Source: JBBQZO01 sp038207625 (lineage in GTDB: Bacteria > Pseudomonadota > Gammaproteobacteria > Burkholderiales > Burkholderiaceae_D). Taken from it: a stretch of DNA of 24,687 nt. Below, piece by piece: positions 17,958 through 24,687 of the stretch (the stretch's first letter is position 1; each line of letters starts with the position of its first letter). The stretch is taken from assembly GCA_038207625.1 (NCBI GenBank), contig JBBQZO010000054.1:1-24687 (forward strand), read 5' to 3'. The position numbers and the translations under genes were made by a program. The notes below the pieces were generated by a model. The model saw nothing but the letters and a program-made list of their open reading frames with translations, had not been told where the DNA came from and searched no databases.

Positions 17958-17971
17958 TTCATTAGCGACGT

Positions 17972-18000
17972 AAAAAAGGCAGGCTAGTCCTGCCTTTTTT
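17972..18000. terminator. Bidirectional intrinsic terminator after the Ala/Ser-rich gene
   Basis: AAAAAA-GGCAGG-CTAGT-CCTGCC-TTTTTT forms a 6-bp GC-rich stem extended by six A-T pairs, 15 bp after the stop codon. It is symmetrical, so it can act on both strands. Confidence 0.93.
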
Positions 18001-18114
18001 AACGTCCGCGTTTTCGTGCCTGCCTGCCCAGGCAGTCGCAGTGCGTGGCGCGCTTGACGCGATCGCCCCGCCATGGCTTAATCAGCCCTCTTCCAGCCCC
18101 ATCGAATTGCATCC

Positions 18115-18570
18115 ATGAAAAAAATCCTGGCATCCCTGAGCGCGTCCGTCGTGCTCGCCGTCGCTGCAGGCACCAGTGGCGCGCAAAACGCGCATTTCGG
18201 CAACACAGAATTGTCCGCCGGCATCCACCTGATCAAGGCCGAAGTGGCCGGCGCTGAAGTCGAGCGCGAGCAAGGCTTGATGTTTCGCGAGCACATGGCC
18301 AGCAATGCCGGCATGGTGTTCATCTTCGATGCGCCGTCCAAACAGTGCATGTGGATGAAAAACACCTTGCTGCCGTTGTCGGTCGCCTTCATCGATGCCG
18401 ACGGCAAGATCGTCAACATCGAGGACATGCAGCCACGCACACTGGACAGCCATTGTTCTGCCAAGCCGGTGCTGTACGCACTGGAAATGAACCTGGCCTG
18501 GTTCAAGCAGAAGAACATCAAGCCTGGCACCGTCATTGCCGGCCTGCCGCGCCCGCGCGCGGCGAAGTAG
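18115..18570 (+). CDS. DUF192 family exported protein
   Basis: A 151-residue protein. Residues 1-23 or so are a signal peptide (MKKILASLSASVVLAVAAG, then SGAQ). The mature domain shows the DUF192 hallmarks: EREQGLMFREHM (about 50-61), GMVFIFDAPSKQCMWMKNT (about 66-84), LPLSVAFIDADGKIVNI and ALEMNLAWF near the C-terminus. The biochemical role of DUF192 is not established. It stands alone, with a bidirectional terminator downstream. I see no good ribosome-binding site; the start is fixed by the signal peptide. Confidence 0.88.
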   Translation: MKKILASLSASVVLAVAAGTSGAQNAHFGNTELSAGIHLIKAEVAGAEVEREQGLMFREHMASNAGMVFIFDAPSKQCMWMKNTLLPLSVAFIDADGKIVNIEDMQPRTLDSHCSAKPVLYALEMNLAWFKQKNIKPGTVIAGLPRPRAAK

Positions 18571-18650
18571 ATCGGCGCGTTCGATCAGGCACGCCGGGCT
18601 AGCGAGACACCGGCGCATCAGATGATGGGAACATGTTAGCGGCACAAGCG

Positions 18651-18686
18651 AAAAAACCCGCCATGAGCAAGTCAGGCGGGTTTTTT
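18651..18686. terminator. Bidirectional terminator between the DUF192 gene and rpsT
   Basis: AAAAAA-CCCGCC, a 12-nt loop and GGCGGG-TTTTTT form a perfect 6-bp stem with A and T flanks. It serves the DUF192 transcript on the plus strand and the convergent rpsT transcript on the minus strand. Confidence 0.88.
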
Positions 18687-18693
18687 CTTCCAC

Positions 18694-18729
18694 CTTCGCG
18701 CTGCGCAACCGAGATTGCGCAGCGCGAAG
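18694..18729. repeat. Perfect 15-bp inverted repeat in the rpsT 3' region
   Basis: CTTCGCGCTGCGCAA (18694-18708) and its exact complement TTGCGCAGCGCGAAG (18715-18729) surround a 6-nt loop. It lies 50 bp past the rpsT stop codon and just before the shared terminator. It has no U-tract on either side, so the terminator next to it does not explain it. Confidence 0.8.
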
Positions 18730-18779
18730 CGGCGGCGAACTACTGCAGCAGGCACCGAGGCGCCCGCCAGCAAAGGCGA

Positions 18780-19046
18780 TTAAGCTGCCAGTGCTTTCAG
18801 AGCTGCTGCCAGACGGCTCTTATGGCGAGCTGCCTTGTTTTTGTGGATGATTTTCTTGTCAGCGATGCTGTCGATGGTCGACACGGATGCCTGGAAGATC
18901 GACGTTGCAGCAGCTTTGTCGCCAGCTTGGATCGCCTTACGGACAGCTTTGATTGCTGTACGCAGAGTCGAACGCTGGGACGAGTTGTGTGCGTTTTGCT
19001 TGACTGCTTGACGAGCGCGTTTGCGCGCTTGTGCGGTATTTGCCAT
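18780..19046 (-). CDS. rpsT: 30S ribosomal protein S20
   Basis: An 88-residue, highly basic protein with the family start MANTAQARKRARQ and the typical SIFQASVSTIDSIADKKIIHKNKAARHKSRLAAALKAL helical C-terminus. It binds 16S rRNA early in 30S assembly. The ATG at 19046 is chosen because GGAA precedes it and S20 always begins here; a 12-residue longer frame upstream is not used. Codon use is less extreme in GC than in the neighbours, as expected for a ribosomal protein. A promoter about 140 nt upstream predicts a long leader. It is divergent from murJ, an order often seen in beta-proteobacteria. Confidence 0.97.
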   Translation of the reverse strand: MANTAQARKRARQAVKQNAHNSSQRSTLRTAIKAVRKAIQAGDKAAATSIFQASVSTIDSIADKKIIHKNKAARHKSRLAAALKALAA

Positions 19047-19079
19047 GGAATTTCCTAAATCAGGGTCAAAGTGCGTTTG

Positions 19080-19163
19080 CAAACATTAGTGCTTGCCAAA
19101 CCGGTGCGTTCAGTGCATCTGACGAACCACGAATGCCAAACCAGTGCCTGTCAAACATTAGTG
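19080..19163. repeat. Nested direct repeats in the rpsT leader
   Basis: CAAACATTAGTG occurs at 19080-19091 and 19152-19163. TGCCAAACCGGTGC (19094-19107) recurs with one change at 19134-19147. The outer and inner copies are 72 and 40 bp apart, so this is not a simple tandem duplication. All lie within the predicted rpsT leader. Confidence 0.7.
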
Positions 19164-19193
19164 TCTGCGTAACAGAATTCTGTACAGCCTTCG

Positions 19194-19222
19194 ATTATAA
19201 CGAGTTATTCCTGTCAGGGCAA
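19194..19222 (-). promoter_or_regulatory. rpsT promoter
   Basis: On the minus strand TTGCCC (19222-19217), a 17-bp spacer and a perfect TATAAT (19199-19194) form a good sigma-70 promoter. Transcription would start near 19187, giving a leader of about 140 nt before rpsT, long enough for the autogenous control known for S20 in E. coli. Confidence 0.75.
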
Positions 19223-19274
19223 TTCCAAAATCAACAAAAGGGCCGCGCTGGCCGTTCACACAGTGCTGAACGGC

Positions 19275-19280
19275 TATAAT
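19275..19280 (+). promoter_or_regulatory. murJ -10 element, near-leaderless
   Basis: A perfect TATAAT ends 8 nt before the murJ ATG, so +1 should fall one or two bases before the start codon. No Shine-Dalgarno is present. No clear -35 is seen at 16-18 bp (CCGTTC region). Confidence 0.6.
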
Positions 19281-19288
19281 CTCGCCCC

Positions 19289-20839
19289 ATGAACTTGCTC
19301 AAAACCCTAGCTGCCATCTCCAGCATGACGATGCTCTCGCGCGTCACCGGCCTGTTGCGTGAATCGCTGTTTGCGCGCGCCTTCGGCGCCTCCGCCTACA
19401 CGGACGCCTTCAACGTGGCGTTTCGCATCCCCAATCTGCTGCGCCGCCTGTTTGCCGAGGGCGCGTTCGCCCAGGCCTTCGTGCCCATCCTGTCGGAGTA
19501 CAAGAACCAGAACGGCGAGGCGGTCACCAAGGATCTGGTCGACCATGTGACAACGGTGCTGGTCTGGGCCACGCTACTGACGGCCGCGGCCGGCATGCTG
19601 GCCACGCCGGCGCTGATCATCCTGATCGCCAGCGGGCTGGAAAAAAATCCCGGCGCCTTCGACGCGGCTGTCTGGATGACACGCATGATGTTCCCTTACA
19701 TTATCTGCATGTCCTTCGTTGCACTGTCGGGCGGCATTCTCAACACCTGGCGCCAGTTCAAGATTCCCGCCTTCACGCCGGTGATGCTCAACGTGTCCTT
19801 CATCAGCGCCTCGCTGCTGCTGGCCCAACATCTGGCGCAACCGGTGTACGCGATGGCGATCGCCGTGTTCGTCGGCGGCCTGCTGCAGGTGGCGATACAG
19901 ATTCCCGCCTTGATGAAAATCGGCATGCTGCCGCGCGTGGCCTTCCATCCGCTGGTGGCGCTGCGCGATCCGGGCGTGCGCCGCATCCTGAAAAAAATGG
20001 GACCGGCGGTGTTTGCCGTGTCGGCCGCGCAGATCAGCCTGATGATCAACACCAGCATCGCTTCGCGCCTGGCCGAAGGCAGCATTTCCTCGCTCAGCTA
20101 TGCGGACCGGCTGATGGAGTTTCCCACCGCGCTGCTGGGCGTGGCGCTGGGCACGGTGCTGTTGCCGAGCTTATCGAAGGCCAATATCGACGGCGACAAG
20201 GCCGAATACTCAGCCCTGCTGAACTGGGGCTTGCGTCTGACGTTCCTGCTGGCGCTGCCCGCTGCCGTGGGCATGGTGACACTGGCCGAGCCGCTGATCG
20301 CCACGCTGTTCCACTACGGGAAATTCAGCGCGCACGCGGTGCACACCTCGGCCCAGCCGCTGATCGCCTACAGCGTCGGCCTGATCGGCATCATTCTGGT
20401 AAAGACCCTGGCGCCGGCATTTTACGCGCGCCAGGATATCCGTACTCCGGTCAAGATCGCCATCGGCGTGCTGATCGCCACCCAACTGATGAACCTGGTG
20501 TTCGTGCCGCTGATCGCGGTGGCCGGCCTGGCCCTGTCGATCGGGCTGGGCGCTTGTCTGAACGCGGGCTTTCTGTACAGCGGTCTGCTGCGACGCGGCA
20601 TCTACGTGCCGCAACCGGGCTGGCTGACGTTCTTCGCCAAGCTGGTGGTGGCCTTGTGCGTGATGGGCGCGGTGGCCATGTTCAGCGCGGCGCGCTTCGA
20701 CTGGATCGCGCTGCAGGCACACCCGCTGCTGCGCGGCACCTATCTGTTTGCCATCCTCGGCATCTGCGTGGCCAGCTATTTTGGCGCCCTGTTCGCGCTG
20801 GGTTTTCGCTTTCGCGACTTCAAGCGCACCGCCAACTAG
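19289..20839 (+). CDS. murJ: Lipid II flippase MurJ (MviN)
   Basis: A 516-residue polytopic inner-membrane protein of the MOP superfamily that moves lipid II across the membrane for peptidoglycan synthesis. The start MNLLKTLAAISSMTMLSRVTG and the following RESLFARAFGAS-YTDAFNVAFRIPNLLRRLFAEGAF block (about 24-60) are diagnostic. The arginines of the central cavity region are included there. About 14 hydrophobic segments can be followed to the end. Length is normal. The ATG at 19289 lies just after TATAAT and has no ribosome-binding site. It is divergent from rpsT. The following gene is 107 bp downstream and probably separate; I see no terminator between them. Confidence 0.96.
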   Translation: MNLLKTLAAISSMTMLSRVTGLLRESLFARAFGASAYTDAFNVAFRIPNLLRRLFAEGAFAQAFVPILSEYKNQNGEAVTKDLVDHVTTVLVWATLLTAAAGMLATPALIILIASGLEKNPGAFDAAVWMTRMMFPYIICMSFVALSGGILNTWRQFKIPAFTPVMLNVSFISASLLLAQHLAQPVYAMAIAVFVGGLLQVAIQIPALMKIGMLPRVAFHPLVALRDPGVRRILKKMGPAVFAVSAAQISLMINTSIASRLAEGSISSLSYADRLMEFPTALLGVALGTVLLPSLSKANIDGDKAEYSALLNWGLRLTFLLALPAAVGMVTLAEPLIATLFHYGKFSAHAVHTSAQPLIAYSVGLIGIILVKTLAPAFYARQDIRTPVKIAIGVLIATQLMNLVFVPLIAVAGLALSIGLGACLNAGFLYSGLLRRGIYVPQPGWLTFFAKLVVALCVMGAVAMFSAARFDWIALQAHPLLRGTYLFAILGICVASYFGALFALGFRFRDFKRTAN

Positions 20840-20946
20840 CTGGCGCGATCACGCCCGCGGCCCGCGCTGCCGGCTTGATCGCCGTTCATCACGCTGTCAC
20901 ATAGGCCGGTTAGCATGGGCAATTCACCGCCACCGGTCCGAACCCC

Positions 20947-22242
20947 ATGCAAGCTACGCCGCCGCGCCGCCAGTTTGTCCGTCAGGCCATGGCGCTGGCC
21001 AGTCTGGCCACGCCGCTGGCAGCCCGCGCCGCCACCCTGCCCGCCCCCGGTGCCGACCTGTTCGCGCACAGTCGCGACGAAGCGTACTGGCAACTGGTGG
21101 CGGCGCAGTATCAGATCGACGACGCCCCCCTGAATCTGGAAAACGGCTACTACGGCGTGATGGCCCAGCCGGTGCTGCAGGCCTACCAGGACAATCTGGC
21201 GCTGCTCAATCGCGGCAATTCCACCTATCTGCGCGAGCGCTATGACGATGCGCAGGAACTGAGCATCCGCGATCGCGTGGCCTTTGTCGCCGGCGTGGCG
21301 CCCGATGAAATCGCCCTCACACGCGGCGCCACCGAAGCGCTGCAAAACCTGATCATCAATTACCGCCTGTTAAAGCCCGGCGACAGTGTGCTCTACAGCG
21401 ACCTCGATTACGACAGCATGACGTATGCGATGGACTTCCTGAAACAGCGGCGCGGCGCCCTGGTGCTGCGCATCGCGATCCCGGAGCCAGCCAGCCATGC
21501 TGCCATCATCGACACCTACGCGCGTGCGATGGCCGCGCAGCCGCGCCTGAAGCTGATTCTGCTGACCCATGTCAGCCACCGCACCGGGCTGGTGCTGCCG
21601 GTGGCCGAGATCGCGCGCATGGCACGCGCGCGCAACATCGACGTGATCGTCGACGCGGCCCACTCCTGGGGCCAGCTGGACTTTGCACTGCCCGAGCTGG
21701 AGGCCGACTTTATCGGCTGCAATCTGCACAAGTGGATCGGTGCGCCGCTCGGGGTGGGCTTCCTGTACATCCGCAAAGCGCGCCTGGCCGACATCGACGT
21801 CCACCTGGCCGATCGCGACCATGGGCGCGACGATATCCGTTCGCGCGTGCACTGCGGCACCACCAATACGGCCAATGTGATGACGGTTCCCAGCGCGCTG
21901 GCGTTTCACCTGCAACTGGGCGCGGCCAACAAGGCGGCGCGCCTGCGCTATCTGCGCGACTACTGGGTCAGCCGGGTGCGCGAATTGCCCGCCCTGCAGA
22001 TCCTCACGCCGGACGATGCCGGCATGGTTGGCGCACTGACCTCGCTGCGTTTGACCGGGCAGGTCAGCAAGGCGGCCAACTTGGCGCTGGCACAGCGTCT
22101 GCGCGAGCAGTATGGCATTTTCACCGTGCGCCGCGGCGGCGTAGCACTGGGCGACTGCGTGCGCGTAACCGTCGCGCTGCATACCCAGCCGGCGCAGCTG
22201 GACCGGCTGGTGCTGGCGCTGCACGCCATCGCGCGCGGCTAA
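20947..22242 (+). CDS. Class V aminotransferase with Tat-like signal peptide
   Basis: A 431-residue PLP-dependent enzyme of the aminotransferase class V / isopenicillin N epimerase-like group. The N-terminus PRRQFVRQ followed by a hydrophobic stretch and an ARA cleavage site (about residue 28) looks like a twin-arginine signal. The catalytic domain shows LTRGATEAL (about 124-132), the cofactor aspartate and histidine in VDAAHSWGQ (Asp236, His239) and the Schiff-base lysine Lys262 in CNLHKWIGAPLG. The frame is intact. Tat export makes sense for a protein that must fold around PLP in the cytoplasm. The substrate is unknown: epimerase, cysteine desulfurase-like lyase and transaminase are all possible. 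No ribosome-binding site is visible before the ATG. Confidence 0.8.
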   Translation: MQATPPRRQFVRQAMALASLATPLAARAATLPAPGADLFAHSRDEAYWQLVAAQYQIDDAPLNLENGYYGVMAQPVLQAYQDNLALLNRGNSTYLRERYDDAQELSIRDRVAFVAGVAPDEIALTRGATEALQNLIINYRLLKPGDSVLYSDLDYDSMTYAMDFLKQRRGALVLRIAIPEPASHAAIIDTYARAMAAQPRLKLILLTHVSHRTGLVLPVAEIARMARARNIDVIVDAAHSWGQLDFALPELEADFIGCNLHKWIGAPLGVGFLYIRKARLADIDVHLADRDHGRDDIRSRVHCGTTNTANVMTVPSALAFHLQLGAANKAARLRYLRDYWVSRVRELPALQILTPDDAGMVGALTSLRLTGQVSKAANLALAQRLREQYGIFTVRRGGVALGDCVRVTVALHTQPAQLDRLVLALHAIARG

Positions 22243-22276
22243 CCGGAGCGGGCGCGCCGGCAATTGCGCCGACCCG

Positions 22277-23023
22277 CTATTTGGTGGTGTCGGGCGGCGG
22301 CTCTTGCGGAGGCATCTCGATCGGCGGCGCTGCGGGCGGCTCGGATGGTGCTTCGGTTCTTGGCGGCGCTGCCGGATCAGCCTTCGGCTCGACCGGCGCC
22401 TCGGGCTTGGGCGCAAGCGGTGTCACGGTCTCCGGCGACGATGGCTTTTGCGGCACACCCGGTAGCGGCGGCACGCCGGGCTGCGGTGCGGGCGTGGCCG
22501 GCGCCGGCGCCGGCACGGTGGGCGCCGCCAGCGTCGGCGCGGCCGCGCCGCCGGCCATCGCGAACTTCCACTCGCTCAGATGGAGCTTGTTATCGAGTTG
22601 CTGAAAACGGCTGTCAAAATTGCCGACCTTGATCGGCGCGGCGTCCGACAGGCTGTACACGGCGACGATGCCGACCTTGTCGAGCGCGCGCACCAGCCCC
22701 CACTCGCCGGTTCCCGTGACCGGGTCCGGGTAGATGCTGCGCAGGTGGCGACGCGTGCCGGGAAAGCGCGGATCGCGCAGCAGTTCTTCCAGCGTGGCGG
22801 GCTGCTTGCGCTGGCCCGGCAAGGAGGCGTCGGCATAACTTTTCAGTGCCACGCTAAAGGCGTTGCCCACTTCGAGCAACGCATCCTCGGCGGCGCGCCG
22901 CTGCAGCAGCGCGCCCAGCTTGAGCGTGGTTGCGCCGATCAGGCCGATGATCGCCACCAGGATGATCAGACCGACATAGGTAAAGCCGCGCCCGCGCGCG
23001 CGGCGACGTGCATGCAGACTCAC
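22277..23023 (-). CDS. Pseudopilin-like protein lacking Glu5, with Pro/Ala-rich tail
   Basis: A 248-residue prepilin-type protein and last gene of the secretin-pseudopilin cluster. The leader ends RGRG, and cleavage would leave FTYVGLIILVAIIGLIGA, so position +5 is Gly rather than the usual Glu. The globular part keeps a pseudopilin core (PATLEELLRDPRFPG, YPDPVTGTGEWGLV). It is followed by about 95 residues dominated by Pro, Ala and Glu. I choose the GTG at 23023, 4 bp after the upstream stop, because the leader then has 13 residues; a longer frame would overlap the upstream gene by 200 bp. The missing Glu5 is known from GspK-type tip pseudopilins, but size and tail differ, so the exact role is open. 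Confidence 0.75.
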   Translation of the reverse strand: MSLHARRRARGRGFTYVGLIILVAIIGLIGATTLKLGALLQRRAAEDALLEVGNAFSVALKSYADASLPGQRKQPATLEELLRDPRFPGTRRHLRSIYPDPVTGTGEWGLVRALDKVGIVAVYSLSDAAPIKVGNFDSRFQQLDNKLHLSEWKFAMAGGAAAPTLAAPTVPAPAPATPAPQPGVPPLPGVPQKPSSPETVTPLAPKPEAPVEPKADPAAPPRTEAPSEPPAAPPIEMPPQEPPPDTTK

Positions 23024-23027
23024 CGGC

Positions 23028-23420
23028 CTACCAGTCGGCGTAGGGTTTGCCGTTGCGATCATTGCCAGGCGCCCCGCTCTTGATGTTATACACCCCGCCT
23101 TTGGTGCCGTCTTCTGGCGCCACCACCACCCAGCTGCTGGTGCTTTCGGTGATTGGATCGATCGGCAGGCTGCGCAGGTATTTTTTTTCGACCAGCTGGT
23201 CGAGCGAATCCGGATAGCGCCCGGTATCGCCATAAAAGTGATCGATGGTCTCGCGCAGACTGCGCAGGTTTTCGGCCAGCACCGTCTCGCGCGCCGAGTC
23301 GATGCTGGGGAAATAGCGCGGCACGGCCAGCGTCAGCATCAGCGCGACGATGCCCAGCACGACCAGCAATTCGATCAGCGTGAAACCGCGCGCGCGGCGC
23401 GCAGGGACGGGCTTGTTCAT
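23028..23420 (-). CDS. GspG-like pseudopilin
   Basis: A 130-residue type II secretion-type pseudopilin. The leader MNKPVPARRARG is followed by FTLIELLVVLGIVALMLTLA, with the prepilin peptidase Gly and Glu5 intact. The C-terminal half has the GspG layout: a long helix (LRSLRETIDHFYGDTGRYP), DSLDQLVE, LPIDPIT and a loop region up to GKPYADW. The ATG at 23420 lies 5 bp after the upstream stop; another at 23432 would add four residues and overlap that stop. Neither has a strong ribosome-binding site, so translational coupling is likely. It is the middle of three pseudopilin genes. It is closest to the major pseudopilin GspG, but the system may be T2SS-like rather than a canonical T2SS. Confidence 0.85.
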   Translation of the reverse strand: MNKPVPARRARGFTLIELLVVLGIVALMLTLAVPRYFPSIDSARETVLAENLRSLRETIDHFYGDTGRYPDSLDQLVEKKYLRSLPIDPITESTSSWVVVAPEDGTKGGVYNIKSGAPGNDRNGKPYADW

Positions 23421-23425
23421 CAACG

Positions 23426-23902
23426 CTACCATTTCTTGTAAGGCACGCCGTTCAGGCCCGTGCGCGTGGAAGTCGAATACACATCATAGACATCATCACC
23501 CTCCTGCGGTTCATTCGCTTCGCTGGCGTAACTGCGCTTGCCCCACGAATGCGCCGCGTCGAGCTCGGTGTCGCCATTGAACGGGTCGCGCGGCACCCGG
23601 CGCAGGAAAAACATCTTGCTGCGTTTCGGACTGCGCAGGTCGGGCACGCCGTCGACCAGCAATTCCAGACTCTTCGGATAGGCCGTCGCGCCGACCGTCT
23701 TGGCGATCCGACCGTCGTCGCCGGCGCGCTTGTACTCGTCAATCGCCTGGCGAATCTCGCGTAGCGCGCTGCGCAACTCCTGTTCCTGGCGCCGCTGTGC
23801 GACGATCTGGGTGACCGGGATCGCCATACTGGCCAGCAGGCCCAGTATGGCCAGCGTGACCAGCAATTCGATCAGCGTGAATCCCCGTACCCGCGCGTTC
23901 AT
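23426..23902 (-). CDS. Type II secretion-type pseudopilin
   Basis: A 158-residue pseudopilin with a short leader (MNARVRG) and a normal methylation/cleavage site, FTLIELLVTLAILGLLA. A helix (LRSALREIRQAIDEYKRAG), YPKSLELLVDGVP, RVPRDPFNG and a C-terminal LNGVPYKKW follow. The last element is close to the GKPYADW end of the next gene's product, and both share the GspG-like order of motifs, so they look like paralogues. The ATG overlaps the secretin stop by 4 bp (ATGA), placing it in the same operon. The exact position in the pseudopilus cannot be told from sequence alone. Confidence 0.85.
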   Translation of the reverse strand: MNARVRGFTLIELLVTLAILGLLASMAIPVTQIVAQRRQEQELRSALREIRQAIDEYKRAGDDGRIAKTVGATAYPKSLELLVDGVPDLRSPKRSKMFFLRRVPRDPFNGDTELDAAHSWGKRSYASEANEPQEGDDVYDVYSTSTRTGLNGVPYKKW

Positions 23903-24687
23903 TGCGCCGTTGTCGCCGGTGCGCCGATCGGCGTGACGGTGGCCGGCGGCGCCGGCGGCGGCAATGCGTCGGCGGGCGCGGGAACCGGCGCGGCGACCGG
24001 CATCGGCGCCGCCGCACGCGCCGGCGCGGCGGTCGGCGCGCGCGGCGCCGGATCGGGACGGCGCCGGAAGCTGGCCTCGGTGCCGGCGCCGAACTCGGAC
24101 GCGGCCGCGTCGGGACGCACGATATTGCGCACCAGATGGGGCGTGATCGAGAGCACGATCTCGGTCTTCAGGTTGTCGTCGGTGCCGCTGCCAAACAGGC
24201 GTCCGAGCACGGGAATGTCACCCAGGCCGGGCACCTTGCTGGCGCTGTTGCGGTCCTCGCTGTTGATCAGCCCGGCCAGCACCTGGTTTTCGCCGTCCTT
24301 CAGCTGCAACATGGTGGACGCCTGACGCGTGCCCAGATGGTAGGCCACGGTGCCGGACTTGGTGGTGATGCTGTCGACCAGATTGCTGACCTCCAGCCCG
24401 ACCCGGATCGCCACCTCGTTGTTGAGATAAATGGTCGGTTCGACGTTCAGCGTCAGCCCGACGTCGACATAGGTCACCGTTTCGGAGGCGAAGCCACCGG
24501 CCCCGGGGGAGACCGTCACCGAAATGTTCGGCACCCGGTCGCCGATCACGATCTTGGCCTTTTCCTTGTTGCGCACGCGGATGCGCGGGTTGGCCAGCAG
24601 GTTGGCGTCGCCGTCGGTCTTTTGCGCATTCACGCCCACGGCCACGCCGGTGATGCCGATCGAGCTGCGGTTCATATTGCGCAGGTC
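23899..24687 (-). CDS. Secretin (GspD/PilQ superfamily), 3' part only
   Basis: The last 262 codons of an outer-membrane secretin; the N-terminal domains lie beyond the window edge. The secretin core is plain: LLANPRIRVRNKEKAKIVIGDRVP, the TYVDVGLTLNVEPTI strand region, the QLKDGENQVLAGLI segment, and the signature VPGLGDIPVLGRLFGS followed by KTEIVLSITPHLVRN. After this the protein has a tail of about 80 residues rich in Pro and Ala (PAPRAPTAAPARAAAP type), unusual for GspD, where an S-domain might be expected. Its TGA overlaps the next gene's ATG. The pseudopilins downstream point to a type II secretion-like or related machine rather than a type IV pilus PilQ. Confidence 0.88.
   Translation of the reverse strand, partial: DLRNMNRSSIGITGVAVGVNAQKTDGDANLLANPRIRVRNKEKAKIVIGDRVPNISVTVSPGAGGFASETVTYVDVGLTLNVEPTIYLNNEVAIRVGLEVSNLVDSITTKSGTVAYHLGTRQASTMLQLKDGENQVLAGLINSEDRNSASKVPGLGDIPVLGRLFGSGTDDNLKTEIVLSITPHLVRNIVRPDAAASEFGAGTEASFRRRPDPAPRAPTAAPARAAAPMPVAAPVPAPADALPPPAPPATVTPIGAPATTAQ

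Noticed and set aside
17655..18074. Minus-strand frame encoding an SR-repeat protein
   Set aside because: It is the complement of the Ala/Ser repeat gene; the SR pattern arises from the same hexanucleotide repeat. No start signal, and it reads across the terminator.

Overview
The window is chromosomal, GC-rich DNA. Its gene set and protein sequences (prpBC-acnD-prpF with a sigma-54 PrpR, clpSA beside a single csp gene, rpsT divergent from murJ) point to a beta-proteobacterium of the Burkholderiales, most likely an Oxalobacteraceae member (Massilia/Duganella/Janthinobacterium type). That placement is inferred from protein style and gene order. I see no tRNA, rRNA, insertion sequence, prophage or CRISPR. 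Most genes are housekeeping or central metabolism.

Layout. (1) 1-7156: the methylcitrate (propionate catabolism) cluster. prpB, prpC, acnD and a truncated prpF run on the minus strand, and prpR diverges on the plus strand. The 250-bp region between them holds a textbook -24/-12 promoter for prpB, a palindrome cluster that overlaps a sigma-70-like prpR promoter, and a second unrelated palindrome. (2) 7343-9178: two convergent accessory genes, a small outer-membrane barrel protein and a lipoprotein resembling Tli4-type T6SS immunity proteins with no effector beside it. (3) 9509-12054: a translationally coupled cystathionine beta-synthase / cystathionine lyase pair (reverse transsulfuration). 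(4) 12172-14771: clpS-clpA, protease adaptor and unfoldase, overlapping by 4 bp. (5) 15094-16728: a cold-shock protein gene convergent with NADP-isocitrate dehydrogenase, separated by three tandem terminator hairpins. (6) 16953-18570: an RluE-type pseudouridine synthase, a small secreted Ala/Ser-rich repeat protein and a DUF192 protein. (7) 18780-20839: rpsT and murJ, divergent. (8) 20947-22242: a class V aminotransferase with a Tat-like signal. (9) 22277-24687: the 3' part of a type II secretion-like operon, a secretin followed by three pseudopilins.

How the genes work together. PrpB/PrpC/AcnD/PrpF carry propionyl-CoA plus oxaloacetate to pyruvate plus succinate, under PrpR. Icd feeds the same TCA pool. 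ClpS/ClpA with ClpP (not in the window) performs N-degron proteolysis. The secretin and pseudopilins should build an envelope-spanning apparatus whose ATPase and platform genes lie outside the window.

I did not find a convincing wholly new system. The most notable items are regulatory: three genes (prpR, clpS, murJ) whose -10 hexamers sit 6-8 nt before the ATG with no Shine-Dalgarno, suggesting leaderless or near-leaderless mRNAs; the architecture of the prp control region; and the set of three related pseudopilins, the last of which lacks Glu5 and shares a Pro/Ala-rich tail style with the secretin.
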